A stretch of DNA of 64,000 nucleotides from Lachnospiraceae bacterium. Lineage in GTDB: Bacteria > Bacillota > Clostridia > Lachnospirales > Lachnospiraceae. Every line of letters starts with the position of its first letter. Position 1 is the stretch's first letter. The stretch lies in assembly GCA_902363835.1 (NCBI GenBank), contig CABJBM010000021.1:1-64000 (forward strand), in the 5' to 3' direction. This document shows, piece by piece, positions 42,841 through 51,100 of this stretch. Below the pieces are notes generated by a model that did not search any database, had not been told where the DNA came from, and worked only from the letters and a program-made list of their open reading frames with translations. The position numbers and the translations under genes were made by a program.

Positions 42841-42872
42841 AAAAAACCGCCACACCCACAGGTATGACGGTT
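42841..42872 (-). terminator. Terminator of the mgtC-like gene
   Basis: On the minus strand AACCGTCA pairs with TGGCGGTT (one G-U pair), followed by a run of T. It begins 6 bp after the stop codon. Confidence 0.75.
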
Positions 42873-42877
42873 CTTCA

Positions 42878-43570
42878 TTAAGACGTATATTTTACAAACT
42901 GAATCTCTTTCATATTTTCTAAATATTTCAGCACTTCTTCCCGGCCTTTATGCTCTGTATTCTTCAGATTAATAACAGCCTTCTGAAATCCTTTCCTCTT
43001 CTTTCCAACCTGGACTTCACCAATTTCCAAACCAAATCCTGCAATTTCCCGGGCAATATCCGCCATTTTGGCATCCTCATCCATTTCCACATACATGCTG
43101 AGCCACACATCGTCAAAAATCAGATGATACTCTAATTTCTTAAACTGGGTCATAATCAAAGATACTGCCATAGTAGCGATGATTCCGGCTATGTAAAATC
43201 CAATTCCAATGCTCAGTCCGATGCATGCAGCTGTCCAGAGACCTGCCGCAGTGGTTAATCCTTTGATTTTTGTCTTTCCAAAAGTAATAATACTTCCGGC
43301 TCCAAGGAAACCAATGCCACTGATTACCTGAGCTCCCAACCTTGCCGGATCACCGCTTTGAAAATGATCATACATGTACTGTCCTGTCATCATAACCACA
43401 GCAGCCCCCATACAAACCAGCATATAGGTTCTCATTCCAGCCGGCTGGCGGGATCTCCCCCGTTCAATACCAATCACTCCGCCGCAGATCATGGACATGA
43501 GAATCCTCACGCTGATTGAAATCAGGTTTATGCCTTCTAAGTATTCCACAGCTTCCGCTACCGTCTTCAT
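42878..43570 (-). CDS. MgtC/SapB-family membrane protein
   Basis: A 230-residue protein with four to five N-terminal membrane helices and a C-terminal soluble domain (about residues 150-230). The family marks are ISVRILMSMICGGVIGIERGRSRQPAGMRTY and GFLGAGSIITFGKTKIKGLTTAAGLW. MgtC proteins affect magnesium homeostasis and ATP synthase activity in other bacteria; the role here is unknown. It lies 86 bp after the permease gene at 43657-45411, so it may be a tail of that operon, with its own terminator after it. Confidence 0.9.
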   Translation of the reverse strand: MKTVAEAVEYLEGINLISISVRILMSMICGGVIGIERGRSRQPAGMRTYMLVCMGAAVVMMTGQYMYDHFQSGDPARLGAQVISGIGFLGAGSIITFGKTKIKGLTTAAGLWTAACIGLSIGIGFYIAGIIATMAVSLIMTQFKKLEYHLIFDDVWLSMYVEMDEDAKMADIAREIAGFGLEIGEVQVGKKRKGFQKAVINLKNTEHKGREEVLKYLENMKEIQFVKYTS

Positions 43571-43656
43571 GTTTCCTCCTCCATTACGCGTTCCAGTTCA
43601 GTCCTTTTGAAGCTTTTTCTCCTCCTTCCAATGGCATGGCTAAAAGAGTGCCGGCT

Positions 43657-45411
43657 TTATTTTAATTCTCTTATCGCTTTTCTCTGGATACCCTTCTGTT
43701 TCCAGCGTCTGATTTTTTCCATTCCATTCCCTTGCCCAAAATATAAAGCCACAGAGGAAAGAATCATTAAAACAACCGTATATACAAATCCCATTGCCTT
43801 GGCATCAATGGCTGCAGACTCATCGGAGGCTGCCTTAATAACAATACCAAGGGGCTGGAATAAGGGATGATACAGAAATACGGATAAGTCGTAATCCGAT
43901 AACATGCCATTAAAATTTAAAATAATGACAGACATGATTGCAGGGAAGATAACCGGCAGTATTACCTTTATCATCGTATAAAAAGTGCCGGCACCCATAC
44001 ATTTTGCGGCTTCTTCCAGGTCATTGTCAATGCTGAAGAAGGCCGCCTTTATCATCCGGTAGGAAAACGGCAGTTTGACTACCGTATACCCCACAAGCAT
44101 TAACACCAGGGTTCCTACAAGAACATAATGAAACAAAATCGCGTGGCGTTCTCCATATGTTATGGTCAGGCCAAGTGCAATTAATGTGGAGGGAAGCAGC
44201 CATGGAACCAGCATTCCCCATTCAAAGAATACGTCATATTTACGCTTAGCCCCACGCACGAATCTGACGCAGATAACAGCAATTACTGCTGCTGCCACCG
44301 CCGCCAGCAGGGAATACACAATACTCACCAGATACGGTTTGACAGCAGCTGCACTTGTAAACAGTTTCTGGTAATTAGCCACAGTAAACGAAGTCATGGT
44401 AATATCACCTGTCTTAATGGTCAGGGAATCACAGAAGGAATACACGATAACCAAAAGGATTGGAATGACATAAATGACAAACATAAAATAAGCAACCACA
44501 TGTGCCAGTATGTTGCACACAGGATTATGGATTTTCTGCTTGCGCATTTTAGCCTTTGTTTTGGATACGGAGATGTAATTTCCGCCTTTTTCAATTCTGC
44601 TGAATACTGCCAATAAAACCATGGTAGCAAGTCCCAGCAGGATTGCGAGAAACGCTGCCACCTCCCTGGAATAACTGGACTTTGCAAATGTAATGATCAT
44701 GGGATTAATGGTCTGAAAGGCATCTCCGCCGACGATTAACGGTGCCGACATGGCTCCCAATCCTGTAAGGAACGTAAGGATTGTAATTGCAAAAAAAGTA
44801 GGCTTTAGTACCGGCATGACGATTTTAAAGAAAATTCTGCTGCCGGAAGCCCCCATATTCTTTGCGGCTTCAATGGTATGATAATCCAATCCGTGAATGG
44901 CATTTTTTAAAAACATCATGTGATTCTGGGTACAGGAAAATGTCATGACAAATACAACTGCCCCATATCCTACAAACCAGTTTGGATTCATGCCCGGAAT
45001 GATCATCAATAACAGTTTTGTCAGCAATCCATTGGCTCCATAAACGTATTTGTAGCCGGATACCAGGACTACTCCTCCGTAAACCAGAGAGCTCATGTAG
45101 GCAAGCTTTAAAACCTTTGCCCCTTTAATATCCCAGTATTCTGTCAAAAGGACGCTTAAGGTTCCCACGATGTTCACGGTAACAACAAGAGTAAATGCCA
45201 GAATAAAGCTGTTTACAAGGCTTTTCATGGCCCTGGCAGAGCTAAACACCTTACCGAATACTTGGGTGGAAAACTGGCCGTTTTTATAAAACATGCCGAT
45301 CATTAAGTTCACGTTGGGATATATGACAAATGCAACAATCGCCCATATTATGACAATTTTTAAAATCAAGGTCTGTACACTGAAAGACTGCTTTCTGGCT
45401 ATATGCTTCAT
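43657..45411 (-). CDS. Fused double permease of an ABC importer (FbpB-like)
   Basis: A 584-residue membrane protein with about 12 helices made of two permease halves. EAA-type loops lie near EAAKNMGASGSRIFFKIVMP in the first half and EAAKCMGAGTFYTMIKVILP in the second. Such fused permeases occur in iron, thiamine, spermidine and 2-aminoethylphosphonate importers. The operon partners are an ATPase with a C-terminal regulatory part, a binding protein and a GDPD-type phosphodiesterase. The phosphodiesterase makes a glycerophosphodiester or related phosphate compound a better guess than iron. An AAAGGAGG site precedes the start. Confidence 0.9.
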   Translation of the reverse strand: MKHIARKQSFSVQTLILKIVIIWAIVAFVIYPNVNLMIGMFYKNGQFSTQVFGKVFSSARAMKSLVNSFILAFTLVVTVNIVGTLSVLLTEYWDIKGAKVLKLAYMSSLVYGGVVLVSGYKYVYGANGLLTKLLLMIIPGMNPNWFVGYGAVVFVMTFSCTQNHMMFLKNAIHGLDYHTIEAAKNMGASGSRIFFKIVMPVLKPTFFAITILTFLTGLGAMSAPLIVGGDAFQTINPMIITFAKSSYSREVAAFLAILLGLATMVLLAVFSRIEKGGNYISVSKTKAKMRKQKIHNPVCNILAHVVAYFMFVIYVIPILLVIVYSFCDSLTIKTGDITMTSFTVANYQKLFTSAAAVKPYLVSIVYSLLAAVAAAVIAVICVRFVRGAKRKYDVFFEWGMLVPWLLPSTLIALGLTITYGERHAILFHYVLVGTLVLMLVGYTVVKLPFSYRMIKAAFFSIDNDLEEAAKCMGAGTFYTMIKVILPVIFPAIMSVIILNFNGMLSDYDLSVFLYHPLFQPLGIVIKAASDESAAIDAKAMGFVYTVVLMILSSVALYFGQGNGMEKIRRWKQKGIQRKAIRELK

Positions 45412-45425
45412 ACAAACACCTCCTT

Positions 45426-46430
45426 TTAAAATTGCATGATGTCTTTAGGCCCAATGTATAAATCCAGGGTCTGACCAGGTTCTAAAAATGGCATTCCGTC
45501 GTTTATGTGGATGACGCGAAGCATACAGCCCATAACATCCACAGAGTATTTGGTCATGACTCCGTTATAATCATAATCTTTTATAATTCCACTTAACTTC
45601 CCATAGCCGGAGACTTTTTCTAAACGGATTCTTTCCAGACGGATATAGGCACTTTTATTTTCATCCAGCCTGCAATCTGTCTGTTTCTTGATTTCATTCA
45701 TAACCGCTGCATTCAGGCGGTTAATTTCACCGATGAAATCACAGACAAATTCGGATTTGGAATGGTTATAAATATCATATGGTTTGCCTGTCTGCTCCAC
45801 GAATCCGTTATTAAATACGGCAATCCGGTCAGATAAGGTAAGGGCTTCCTCCTGATCATGAGTGACATACAAAGTAGTAATCCCCAGGTTCTTTTGCAGC
45901 TTCTTAAGCTCGCTCCGAAGCCCCACCCTCAGCTTGGCATCCAGATTAGAGAGAGGCTCATCCAGGCATAAAATCTTCGGTTCTAAGACAATGGCTCTTG
46001 CAAGCGCCACCCTTTGCTGCTGCCCTCCTGACAGTTCCGACACATTTCTCGCCAAATGTTCGTTTTTTACCTCGATTACCTTTGCAACCTCTTTTACTTT
46101 TTTATCGATCTCCGCTGCTGAAAGCTTTTTGACCTTCAGTCCAAATGCCAGGTTCTCGTATACCGTCATAGTGGGAAACAGGGCATAACTCTGAAACACC
46201 ATGCCTATCTTCCTCTCCTCCACCGGTGTATTAGTAATATCCTTCCCATCAATCATGATCTGACCGGCACTTGGTTCTATAAAACCCACCAAAGACCTTA
46301 AGGTAGTCGTTTTGCCGCAGCCTGACGGGCCAAGAAATGTAAAGAACTCCCCATCCTGGATTGTTAAATTCAAATCTTTAATTGCCGTAAAATCCCCATA
46401 TTTTATTTCTATATTTTTAAATTCAATCAT
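45426..46430 (-). CDS. ABC importer ATPase (FbpC/PotA-like)
   Basis: A 334-residue ATPase with Walker A GPSGCGKTTTLR, Q-loop VFQSYALFP, signature LSGGQQQRVALARAI, Walker B ILCLDEPLSNLD and the H-loop His in YVTHDQEEA. After residue 235 comes a TOBE-like regulatory domain. It drives the fused permease encoded 14 bp downstream. An AAGGAG site supports the start at 46430; a start at 46460 would run into the stem-loop. Confidence 0.93.
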   Translation of the reverse strand: MIEFKNIEIKYGDFTAIKDLNLTIQDGEFFTFLGPSGCGKTTTLRSLVGFIEPSAGQIMIDGKDITNTPVEERKIGMVFQSYALFPTMTVYENLAFGLKVKKLSAAEIDKKVKEVAKVIEVKNEHLARNVSELSGGQQQRVALARAIVLEPKILCLDEPLSNLDAKLRVGLRSELKKLQKNLGITTLYVTHDQEEALTLSDRIAVFNNGFVEQTGKPYDIYNHSKSEFVCDFIGEINRLNAAVMNEIKKQTDCRLDENKSAYIRLERIRLEKVSGYGKLSGIIKDYDYNGVMTKYSVDVMGCMLRVIHINDGMPFLEPGQTLDLYIGPKDIMQF

Positions 46431-46449
46431 CCTGTTCTCCTTGCAAAAA

Positions 46450-46483
46450 GGCGGTATCATTTATTTACATAAACCATACCGCC
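46450..46483 (-). terminator. Intra-operon stem-loop after the binding-protein gene
   Basis: GGCGGTAT and ATACCGCC pair perfectly over 8 bp, and the minus strand continues CTTTTTGC. It is placed 9 bp after the binding-protein stop codon and before the ATPase gene, as a partial terminator. Confidence 0.75.
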
Positions 46484-46492
46484 CTCCATCAC

Positions 46493-47593
46493 CTACTGTA
46501 AGAACTCTAGTTCACATTTTTCAACCCATTGATCAATGTTCTCAGCTACAAATCCCCAATCCATATCCTGGGGATGAACCAGATCAATGAATTCCTTAAT
46601 ATCCGCAGGAGCCTCCTCCAGTGCCTTTGGCTGGCATGGAATGGTGCCAAACTGCTTCATCCAGGCTGTTTGTGTTTCTGCAGAACCAAACCAGTTTGCA
46701 AAATCAACCGTAAGGTCTTTTTTCTGGGAGCCTTTAATCATGGCAATCTGCTCTGTAACATATGGAACGCCTAATTCGGGAACCATGATCTGGAACTTAT
46801 AATTTCTCTCTGTCTGATTCTGAAGCACACCGCTGCCCCATATCTCTGTAATGGGGATGGAACCGGAAATTACATTTCCAACATAATCTTCCCCCTGCTG
46901 CTCCATATGGCCATTTTGAATCCAGTTCTTTACAAACTCCCAGCCTTTATCGGAAATGCCATGTTCCCCACTGTCATCTCTGAAACGAATCAGCAAACTG
47001 GCCAGAATTGTCTTACCGGTGCCGCCGCCAAAATTCAGGATGTTGTATTTGCCTTTCCACTCCGGATTCACCAGATCTGTATAATCCTTTGGCGGATTTT
47101 GCAAATCAGCACTCATGATATTCACCAATGGCTGAATGACGATGGGATAGTAATATCCTTCTTTATCTCCTAAGGACATATCCACATCTCCAACCCAGGA
47201 AGGTTCCCATTTATCAAGAACATTCTCCTTTTTCAGTTTCTCATATTCAATGGAATTCAATCCAAACACCATGTCTGCCTGGGGATTATTTTTCTCTGCA
47301 ATGATTCTGTTAGCTAAATCCCCGCCCTGAATCTGTACAACTTCGATGTTATAACCTGCAGCGGCTGCCTGTTCCTTTAACCACGCATCCCTGCCATTGG
47401 AACCTGAGTTGGTATAGACGATCAGTTTTTGGCCTTTATCCACCTCACCGCCTGTTGTCTGGGTTGTTGTCTGGGCTGTTGTCTGGCCTGCCGTATCAGC
47501 CGTTGTCTCCTTGCTGCCGGACCCACAGGCTGCCAGGGACAGTACCATAGCAACAGATAATCCAAGTGCTGCAAACTTCTTTAAATTTTTCAT
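46493..47593 (-). CDS. Iron/phosphonate-type solute-binding lipoprotein
   Basis: A 366-residue lipoprotein. The signal peptide ends in lipobox LAAC (Cys at about residue 23), then comes a Thr/Gln-rich linker. The body starts LIVYTNSGSNGRDAWLKEQ and has NPQADMVFGLNSIEYEKLK and PEWKGKYNILNFGGGTGKTI, as in the type II binding proteins of the Fbp/AEP family. Canonical iron-binding tyrosine pairs near the C-terminus are not apparent. It follows the phosphodiesterase gene by 10 bp, so the ligand may be that enzyme's substrate. Confidence 0.9.
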   Translation of the reverse strand: MKNLKKFAALGLSVAMVLSLAACGSGSKETTADTAGQTTAQTTTQTTGGEVDKGQKLIVYTNSGSNGRDAWLKEQAAAAGYNIEVVQIQGGDLANRIIAEKNNPQADMVFGLNSIEYEKLKKENVLDKWEPSWVGDVDMSLGDKEGYYYPIVIQPLVNIMSADLQNPPKDYTDLVNPEWKGKYNILNFGGGTGKTILASLLIRFRDDSGEHGISDKGWEFVKNWIQNGHMEQQGEDYVGNVISGSIPITEIWGSGVLQNQTERNYKFQIMVPELGVPYVTEQIAMIKGSQKKDLTVDFANWFGSAETQTAWMKQFGTIPCQPKALEEAPADIKEFIDLVHPQDMDWGFVAENIDQWVEKCELEFLQ

Positions 47594-47603
47594 GACTCTT
47601 CTC

Positions 47604-48443
47604 CTATTTTTCCTTAAATTTATTTAATATGTATCCTTTTAACAACGCCGGCCAATCAGTCTGGATAATTTCGAATCCAAGGTCCATTAACGTTCCCCAT
47701 GTTTCCTCATAACCGATCTTAATGGCATTATTATCATCCAAAAGCCCTGAAAGAATGGTATCATCATCCAGTGTAATGGCATTGACCCACGGAGCAATGC
47801 CTGTCTCCTTTAATTGCCCCATGAATTCCGGACTTAAAAATTCACTTTCTAAATCAGTAAAAATTAATTCCGCTGCTGCAACATTGATATCATATTTCTT
47901 TATAATATCCCATTCTTCCGGACGTCTCATGATGGGCATGTACATAATTCCAGTGCCGCTTACCTCAAGCTCCTTCAGTAAATCCTCTTCCACTCCTGAT
48001 TTTAAAAGGATTTGATCCTTCATATCCATTCTCTCCAGAAACGCTATAATTTCCTTCCAGTAAAACCAGGATCTATCAATATTAATCAGACATTTCCCCC
48101 GGAATCTTTCCAGAACATCCTCTAAATACTCCAGCTTTTGTCTGCATACATGTCTCACGGAATTCAAAGTATAAAGCTGATTCACCTCCTCTGAAGTCAT
48201 GGTTCTGATATCCCGGTCAATCCCCAGCTCCAATGGCTCTTCTCCATTATGAAACGCATAAAACACTCCGTCCGAAGTCATGGAAACATCCACCTCTATC
48301 ATATCTGCTCCATGAAGCAATGCATTCTTATATGACATGCATGTATTTTGAACCACATTTCCCCCGCAGGTTCCGCGATGAGCCGCAATTAAAATCTTAT
48401 TTTTCTCAATAAGATTTCTAATTGATTGATTCTTTATGTACAT
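47604..48443 (-). CDS. Glycerophosphodiester phosphodiesterase-like enzyme (GDPD), variant motif
   Basis: A 279-residue TIM-barrel enzyme of the GDPD family, without a signal peptide. The active-site segments are AHRGTCGG (His22, Arg23), MIEVDVS (Glu50, Asp52) and FHNGEE (His65). Two family positions differ: the common PENT reads VQNT (residues 31-34) and the HD pair reads HN. The metal-binding Glu/Asp and both His are kept, so activity is likely but the substrate may differ from glycerophosphodiesters. It is the first gene of the import operon, with a consensus promoter, a LacI-type operator and an AAGGAGG site before it. Confidence 0.87.
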   Translation of the reverse strand: MYIKNQSIRNLIEKNKILIAAHRGTCGGNVVQNTCMSYKNALLHGADMIEVDVSMTSDGVFYAFHNGEEPLELGIDRDIRTMTSEEVNQLYTLNSVRHVCRQKLEYLEDVLERFRGKCLINIDRSWFYWKEIIAFLERMDMKDQILLKSGVEEDLLKELEVSGTGIMYMPIMRRPEEWDIIKKYDINVAAAELIFTDLESEFLSPEFMGQLKETGIAPWVNAITLDDDTILSGLLDDNNAIKIGYEETWGTLMDLGFEIIQTDWPALLKGYILNKFKEK

Positions 48444-48472
48444 TATCCTTACCTCCTTGGTTCTTTAACTAT

Positions 48473-48501
48473 TTTATACACCATTTATTGGAACGTGTCA
48501 A
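48473..48501 (-). promoter_or_regulatory. Consensus promoter of the GDPD-transport operon with overlapping operator
   Basis: On the minus strand TTGACA (48496-48501), 17 bp and TATAAA (48473-48478). The -35 is embedded in the operator TTGACACGTTCCAA (48488-48501), so a bound repressor would exclude RNA polymerase. Confidence 0.8.
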
Positions 48502-48615
48502 TATTATTTTATAATTTAATTGTTTATTTTACATGATTTCATCAAAAACTTTACATTTTTTTGTGCATATTATGGTGATCGTTTTACTGATTTGCGTACC
48601 TTTACCCCATTTTTA

Positions 48616-48628
48616 TTGACACGTTCAA
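48616..48628. promoter_or_regulatory. Distal copy of the operator
   Basis: TTGACACGTTCAA on the plus strand. The flanked 13-bp stretch 48614-48626 is an exact reverse complement of 48491-48503, 110 bp away. Two sites of this spacing would allow looping by a LacI-type repressor. Confidence 0.7.
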
Positions 48629-48654
48629 TTATTTTATCCGCTTTTTGCCGCAAC

Positions 48655-48720
48655 AAAAAGGTGCTGCAGCAGAGTTCAACCGGCGGTTGGTTCCTGAAAC
48701 TCCTACTGCAACACCTTTTT
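48655..48720. terminator. Terminator after the LacI-binding-protein fusion gene
   Basis: A long hairpin: AAAAAGGTGCTGCAGC pairs with ACTGCAACACCTTTTT over 14 of 16 positions, with a small inner hairpin (CAACC/GGTTG). It begins 17 bp after the stop codon of the fusion gene and ends in T-runs on both strands, so it may act in both directions. Confidence 0.8.
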
Positions 48721-48736
48721 GGGATTTCATATTACT

Positions 48737-50965
48737 TTAAACACGTTCTGGTACAGGATTAAAGATTCTGCTGCATTCTGCCTGCGCTTTTTCCAGGGCA
48801 ATGTCTGCCTCCTCAATTCCCGAAGCAATGGAACGGATCGCTTTTCCCAGAATATCTTCAAACAAGAATTCATTAAAAACATGATTTTTATGGTGATGGG
48901 ATATTCTCCAGCCGGGTTCAAAGGATTTTTCCATATCCTCCAGCCAGGGATAAAGCTCCAGTATGTCCATATTCCTGCTGATTTCATGATTGCACACATA
49001 CCCGCCAAGATAGGTAATGGTTTCGGCAATGTCTTTTCGGTACAGCCATTTTAAGAACATCATGCATTCTTCATATTTATTGCTGAATTTTGAGACACCA
49101 ACAGAACCGCCTCCTGACAAAGGCTGTCCGCCGGGAACCGTTCCATAGGCAATTCTTCCCACTACCTTGGATTCCAAATTGTGAATCATTTCAGAGGCAT
49201 AATTGGAAAATACAATGTGCATGGCAGTACTGCCCTCTGAAAACTGCCGCGTTGGTTCTTGCCACCACTGGTAAATATCATTGCTGGTATAACGGCAGGT
49301 ATCCAGGTAATTTAAAATTGCCTGCTTCATCTCAGGGATCAGGATGTTCACATGCCCGCTTTCATCAAAAATATCCTTCTTATATTCCCGGAATCTTGGC
49401 AGGAAATCACAGGCCGCGAGAAACGTCCGCCCATAAGTAGCTGACGCCCCATACCTGGTCCTGGAAGCCGGGTTTTCCTTTTTCGTAAAAAATCTTGCCA
49501 CTTCATTAAATTCTTTAAAGGTCCTGGGAATCTCCAGGCGCCTTTTATACGTTTCAAAAAATTCCCGTTTAATCAACTCATCCTCAAATAAATCTTTTCG
49601 GTAAAACAGCATCTGCACGCAGGCATCCAAAGGAAATGCATACCGGACGCCATTTACAATGGAATAATTTTCAGATAATGTAGGCAAAATCTGCTCTCTC
49701 AGCCATCTTACCACCGGTCTGGTATCATCTAAGGGACGGTATATCTTATCTCCCAGCTCTGTCATCCATGCCATATCAATCCGGATCAAATCATAAGGAT
49801 TGCTCTGGCTGCATGCACGGGACATCTTATAATGTTCATCATAAGAAACCTCTATCATATTTACTTTAATTCCGGTTTCCTTGGTAAAGGAAGGAAGAAG
49901 CATTTTAATGGCTTTGCTGGTGGGATTCTGAATGGTGAGGAAACAGATGGAACTGTCCTTTTGGGTGAAAGGTACATCATAATAAAACCCGTCATTTTCA
50001 ACAAGAATCTGTTCCAACCGGTTTTTTCCCTGCTCCTTTTCTTTCTCAGCCTGACTTAATTCCCGTTCTTCTTCGCTGATTCCAATAATTCGTTTCCCAA
50101 TGGTCCTTCCAAGCAGTTTATAATTCAACTCATATTTGCACACTTCAGGATCAATGCCAATGCTTTTACTGGACAGGGCATAAATAACCGGCATCTTTTT
50201 ATCCGGATTATATTGGTGGGCTGCCTTCACATAATCCGCATCTTCCTTGCTCATGGCAATGACCGCATCAAACTCCTCTTTGGAGTTTAAGATATCAAAT
50301 GCCTTATTAAACCACTTGCTGTCATCACTTGGAAATATTTTATAAGAGCAGTTGTTATCCTCAAACACATCCACTGCCCCGTTTATAAAACTTTTGCTAT
50401 TGGAATAAATGCTGTTTTCGCAAAACAATGCCACATTTTTATGGCCGTCTGCAATACACCTCATGGCAATGTCCTGTCCCGCTTTGTCAAATGAAAAAGA
50501 AACGTAAACAGCACCTTCCGGCATTCCCTTAACCTTCCGCTCCACAAAGAAAAAATTTGCTTCGGAGGTGTAAAGCCCCCGGTTCTTTAACAGGGAACTG
50601 ACCACCACCACTGCCATGGGATTTAAAGACAGAGCTTTTTTTACCGCACGTTCCTCACCGCATTCTAAGTTATTGGTACAAATTAATTCTATACTGAAAT
50701 CATGATCCCGCAAATACTGTTCTAAACCAAAATATAAGTCATTATAGCTTTTCAAAGTAATTTTAGGCACAATGATGCAGACTCTGCGCGCCATGCCGGC
50801 ACGCAGCTGCTGTGCCTGGACGTTCATCTTATACCCCATCTCATTGGCAATCCGTTCCACTAATTGAATCTTTTCAGCACTGACGTTTCCCCTTTTATTC
50901 AGCACATTGGAGACGGTGCCATGGGAAACACCGGCTTTTACAGCTATATCTTTGATCGTAGGCAT
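48737..50965 (-). CDS. LacI-type repressor fused to a complete solute-binding-protein domain
   Basis: A 742-residue protein with no signal peptide or membrane helix. Residues 1-55 are a LacI helix-turn-helix and hinge (IKDIAVKAGVSHGTVSNVLN). Residues of about 60-295 form a type I periplasmic-fold domain, and about 297-330 a charged linker (EEERELSQAEKEKEQGKNRL). From about 335 to the end there is a full SBP_bac_1-type domain that begins FLTIQNPTSKAIKMLLPSF and includes YAFPLDACVQMLFYRKDLFED. Secreted binding proteins of this class normally carry a lipobox; here the domain must be cytoplasmic and could sense an imported ligand. A consensus-like promoter and an operator match to the neighbouring operon lie upstream. 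The downstream GDPD-transport operon is the likely target. The fold assignments are firm; the ligands are unknown. Confidence 0.88.
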   Translation of the reverse strand: MPTIKDIAVKAGVSHGTVSNVLNKRGNVSAEKIQLVERIANEMGYKMNVQAQQLRAGMARRVCIIVPKITLKSYNDLYFGLEQYLRDHDFSIELICTNNLECGEERAVKKALSLNPMAVVVVSSLLKNRGLYTSEANFFFVERKVKGMPEGAVYVSFSFDKAGQDIAMRCIADGHKNVALFCENSIYSNSKSFINGAVDVFEDNNCSYKIFPSDDSKWFNKAFDILNSKEEFDAVIAMSKEDADYVKAAHQYNPDKKMPVIYALSSKSIGIDPEVCKYELNYKLLGRTIGKRIIGISEEERELSQAEKEKEQGKNRLEQILVENDGFYYDVPFTQKDSSICFLTIQNPTSKAIKMLLPSFTKETGIKVNMIEVSYDEHYKMSRACSQSNPYDLIRIDMAWMTELGDKIYRPLDDTRPVVRWLREQILPTLSENYSIVNGVRYAFPLDACVQMLFYRKDLFEDELIKREFFETYKRRLEIPRTFKEFNEVARFFTKKENPASRTRYGASATYGRTFLAACDFLPRFREYKKDIFDESGHVNILIPEMKQAILNYLDTCRYTSNDIYQWWQEPTRQFSEGSTAMHIVFSNYASEMIHNLESKVVGRIAYGTVPGGQPLSGGGSVGVSKFSNKYEECMMFLKWLYRKDIAETITYLGGYVCNHEISRNMDILELYPWLEDMEKSFEPGWRISHHHKNHVFNEFLFEDILGKAIRSIASGIEEADIALEKAQAECSRIFNPVPERV

Positions 50966-50980
50966 AGACTTATCCTCACT

Positions 50981-50993
50981 TTGATTCGTTCAA
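50981..50993. promoter_or_regulatory. Operator copy upstream of the fusion regulator
   Basis: TTGATTCGTTCAA, matching the TTGACACGTTCAA operators of the neighbouring operon at 11 of 13 positions. It lies between the predicted transcription start and the ribosome site, as expected for autorepression. Confidence 0.65.
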
Positions 50994-51008
50994 ATTAATA
51001 TTTGTTTT

Positions 51009-51037
51009 ATTATAGCATGAACATATGGAGTTTTCTA
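51009..51037 (-). promoter_or_regulatory. Promoter of the fusion regulator gene
   Basis: On the minus strand TGCTATAAT (consensus -10 at 51009-51014 with TGn extension) and a weak -35 TAGAAA (51032-51037) at 17 bp. Confidence 0.6.
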
Positions 51038-51100
51038 TCTATTTGTTCCAGAAATATTTTACCCCTTTATTTATTGCAATAGCGGCGGTCTCAGAATAAT

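Noticed and set aside
48737..50965. Two separate genes (repressor and binding protein) wrongly joined
   Set aside because: A single frame runs through with a charged linker; there is no internal ribosome site or signal peptide where the binding-protein domain begins.
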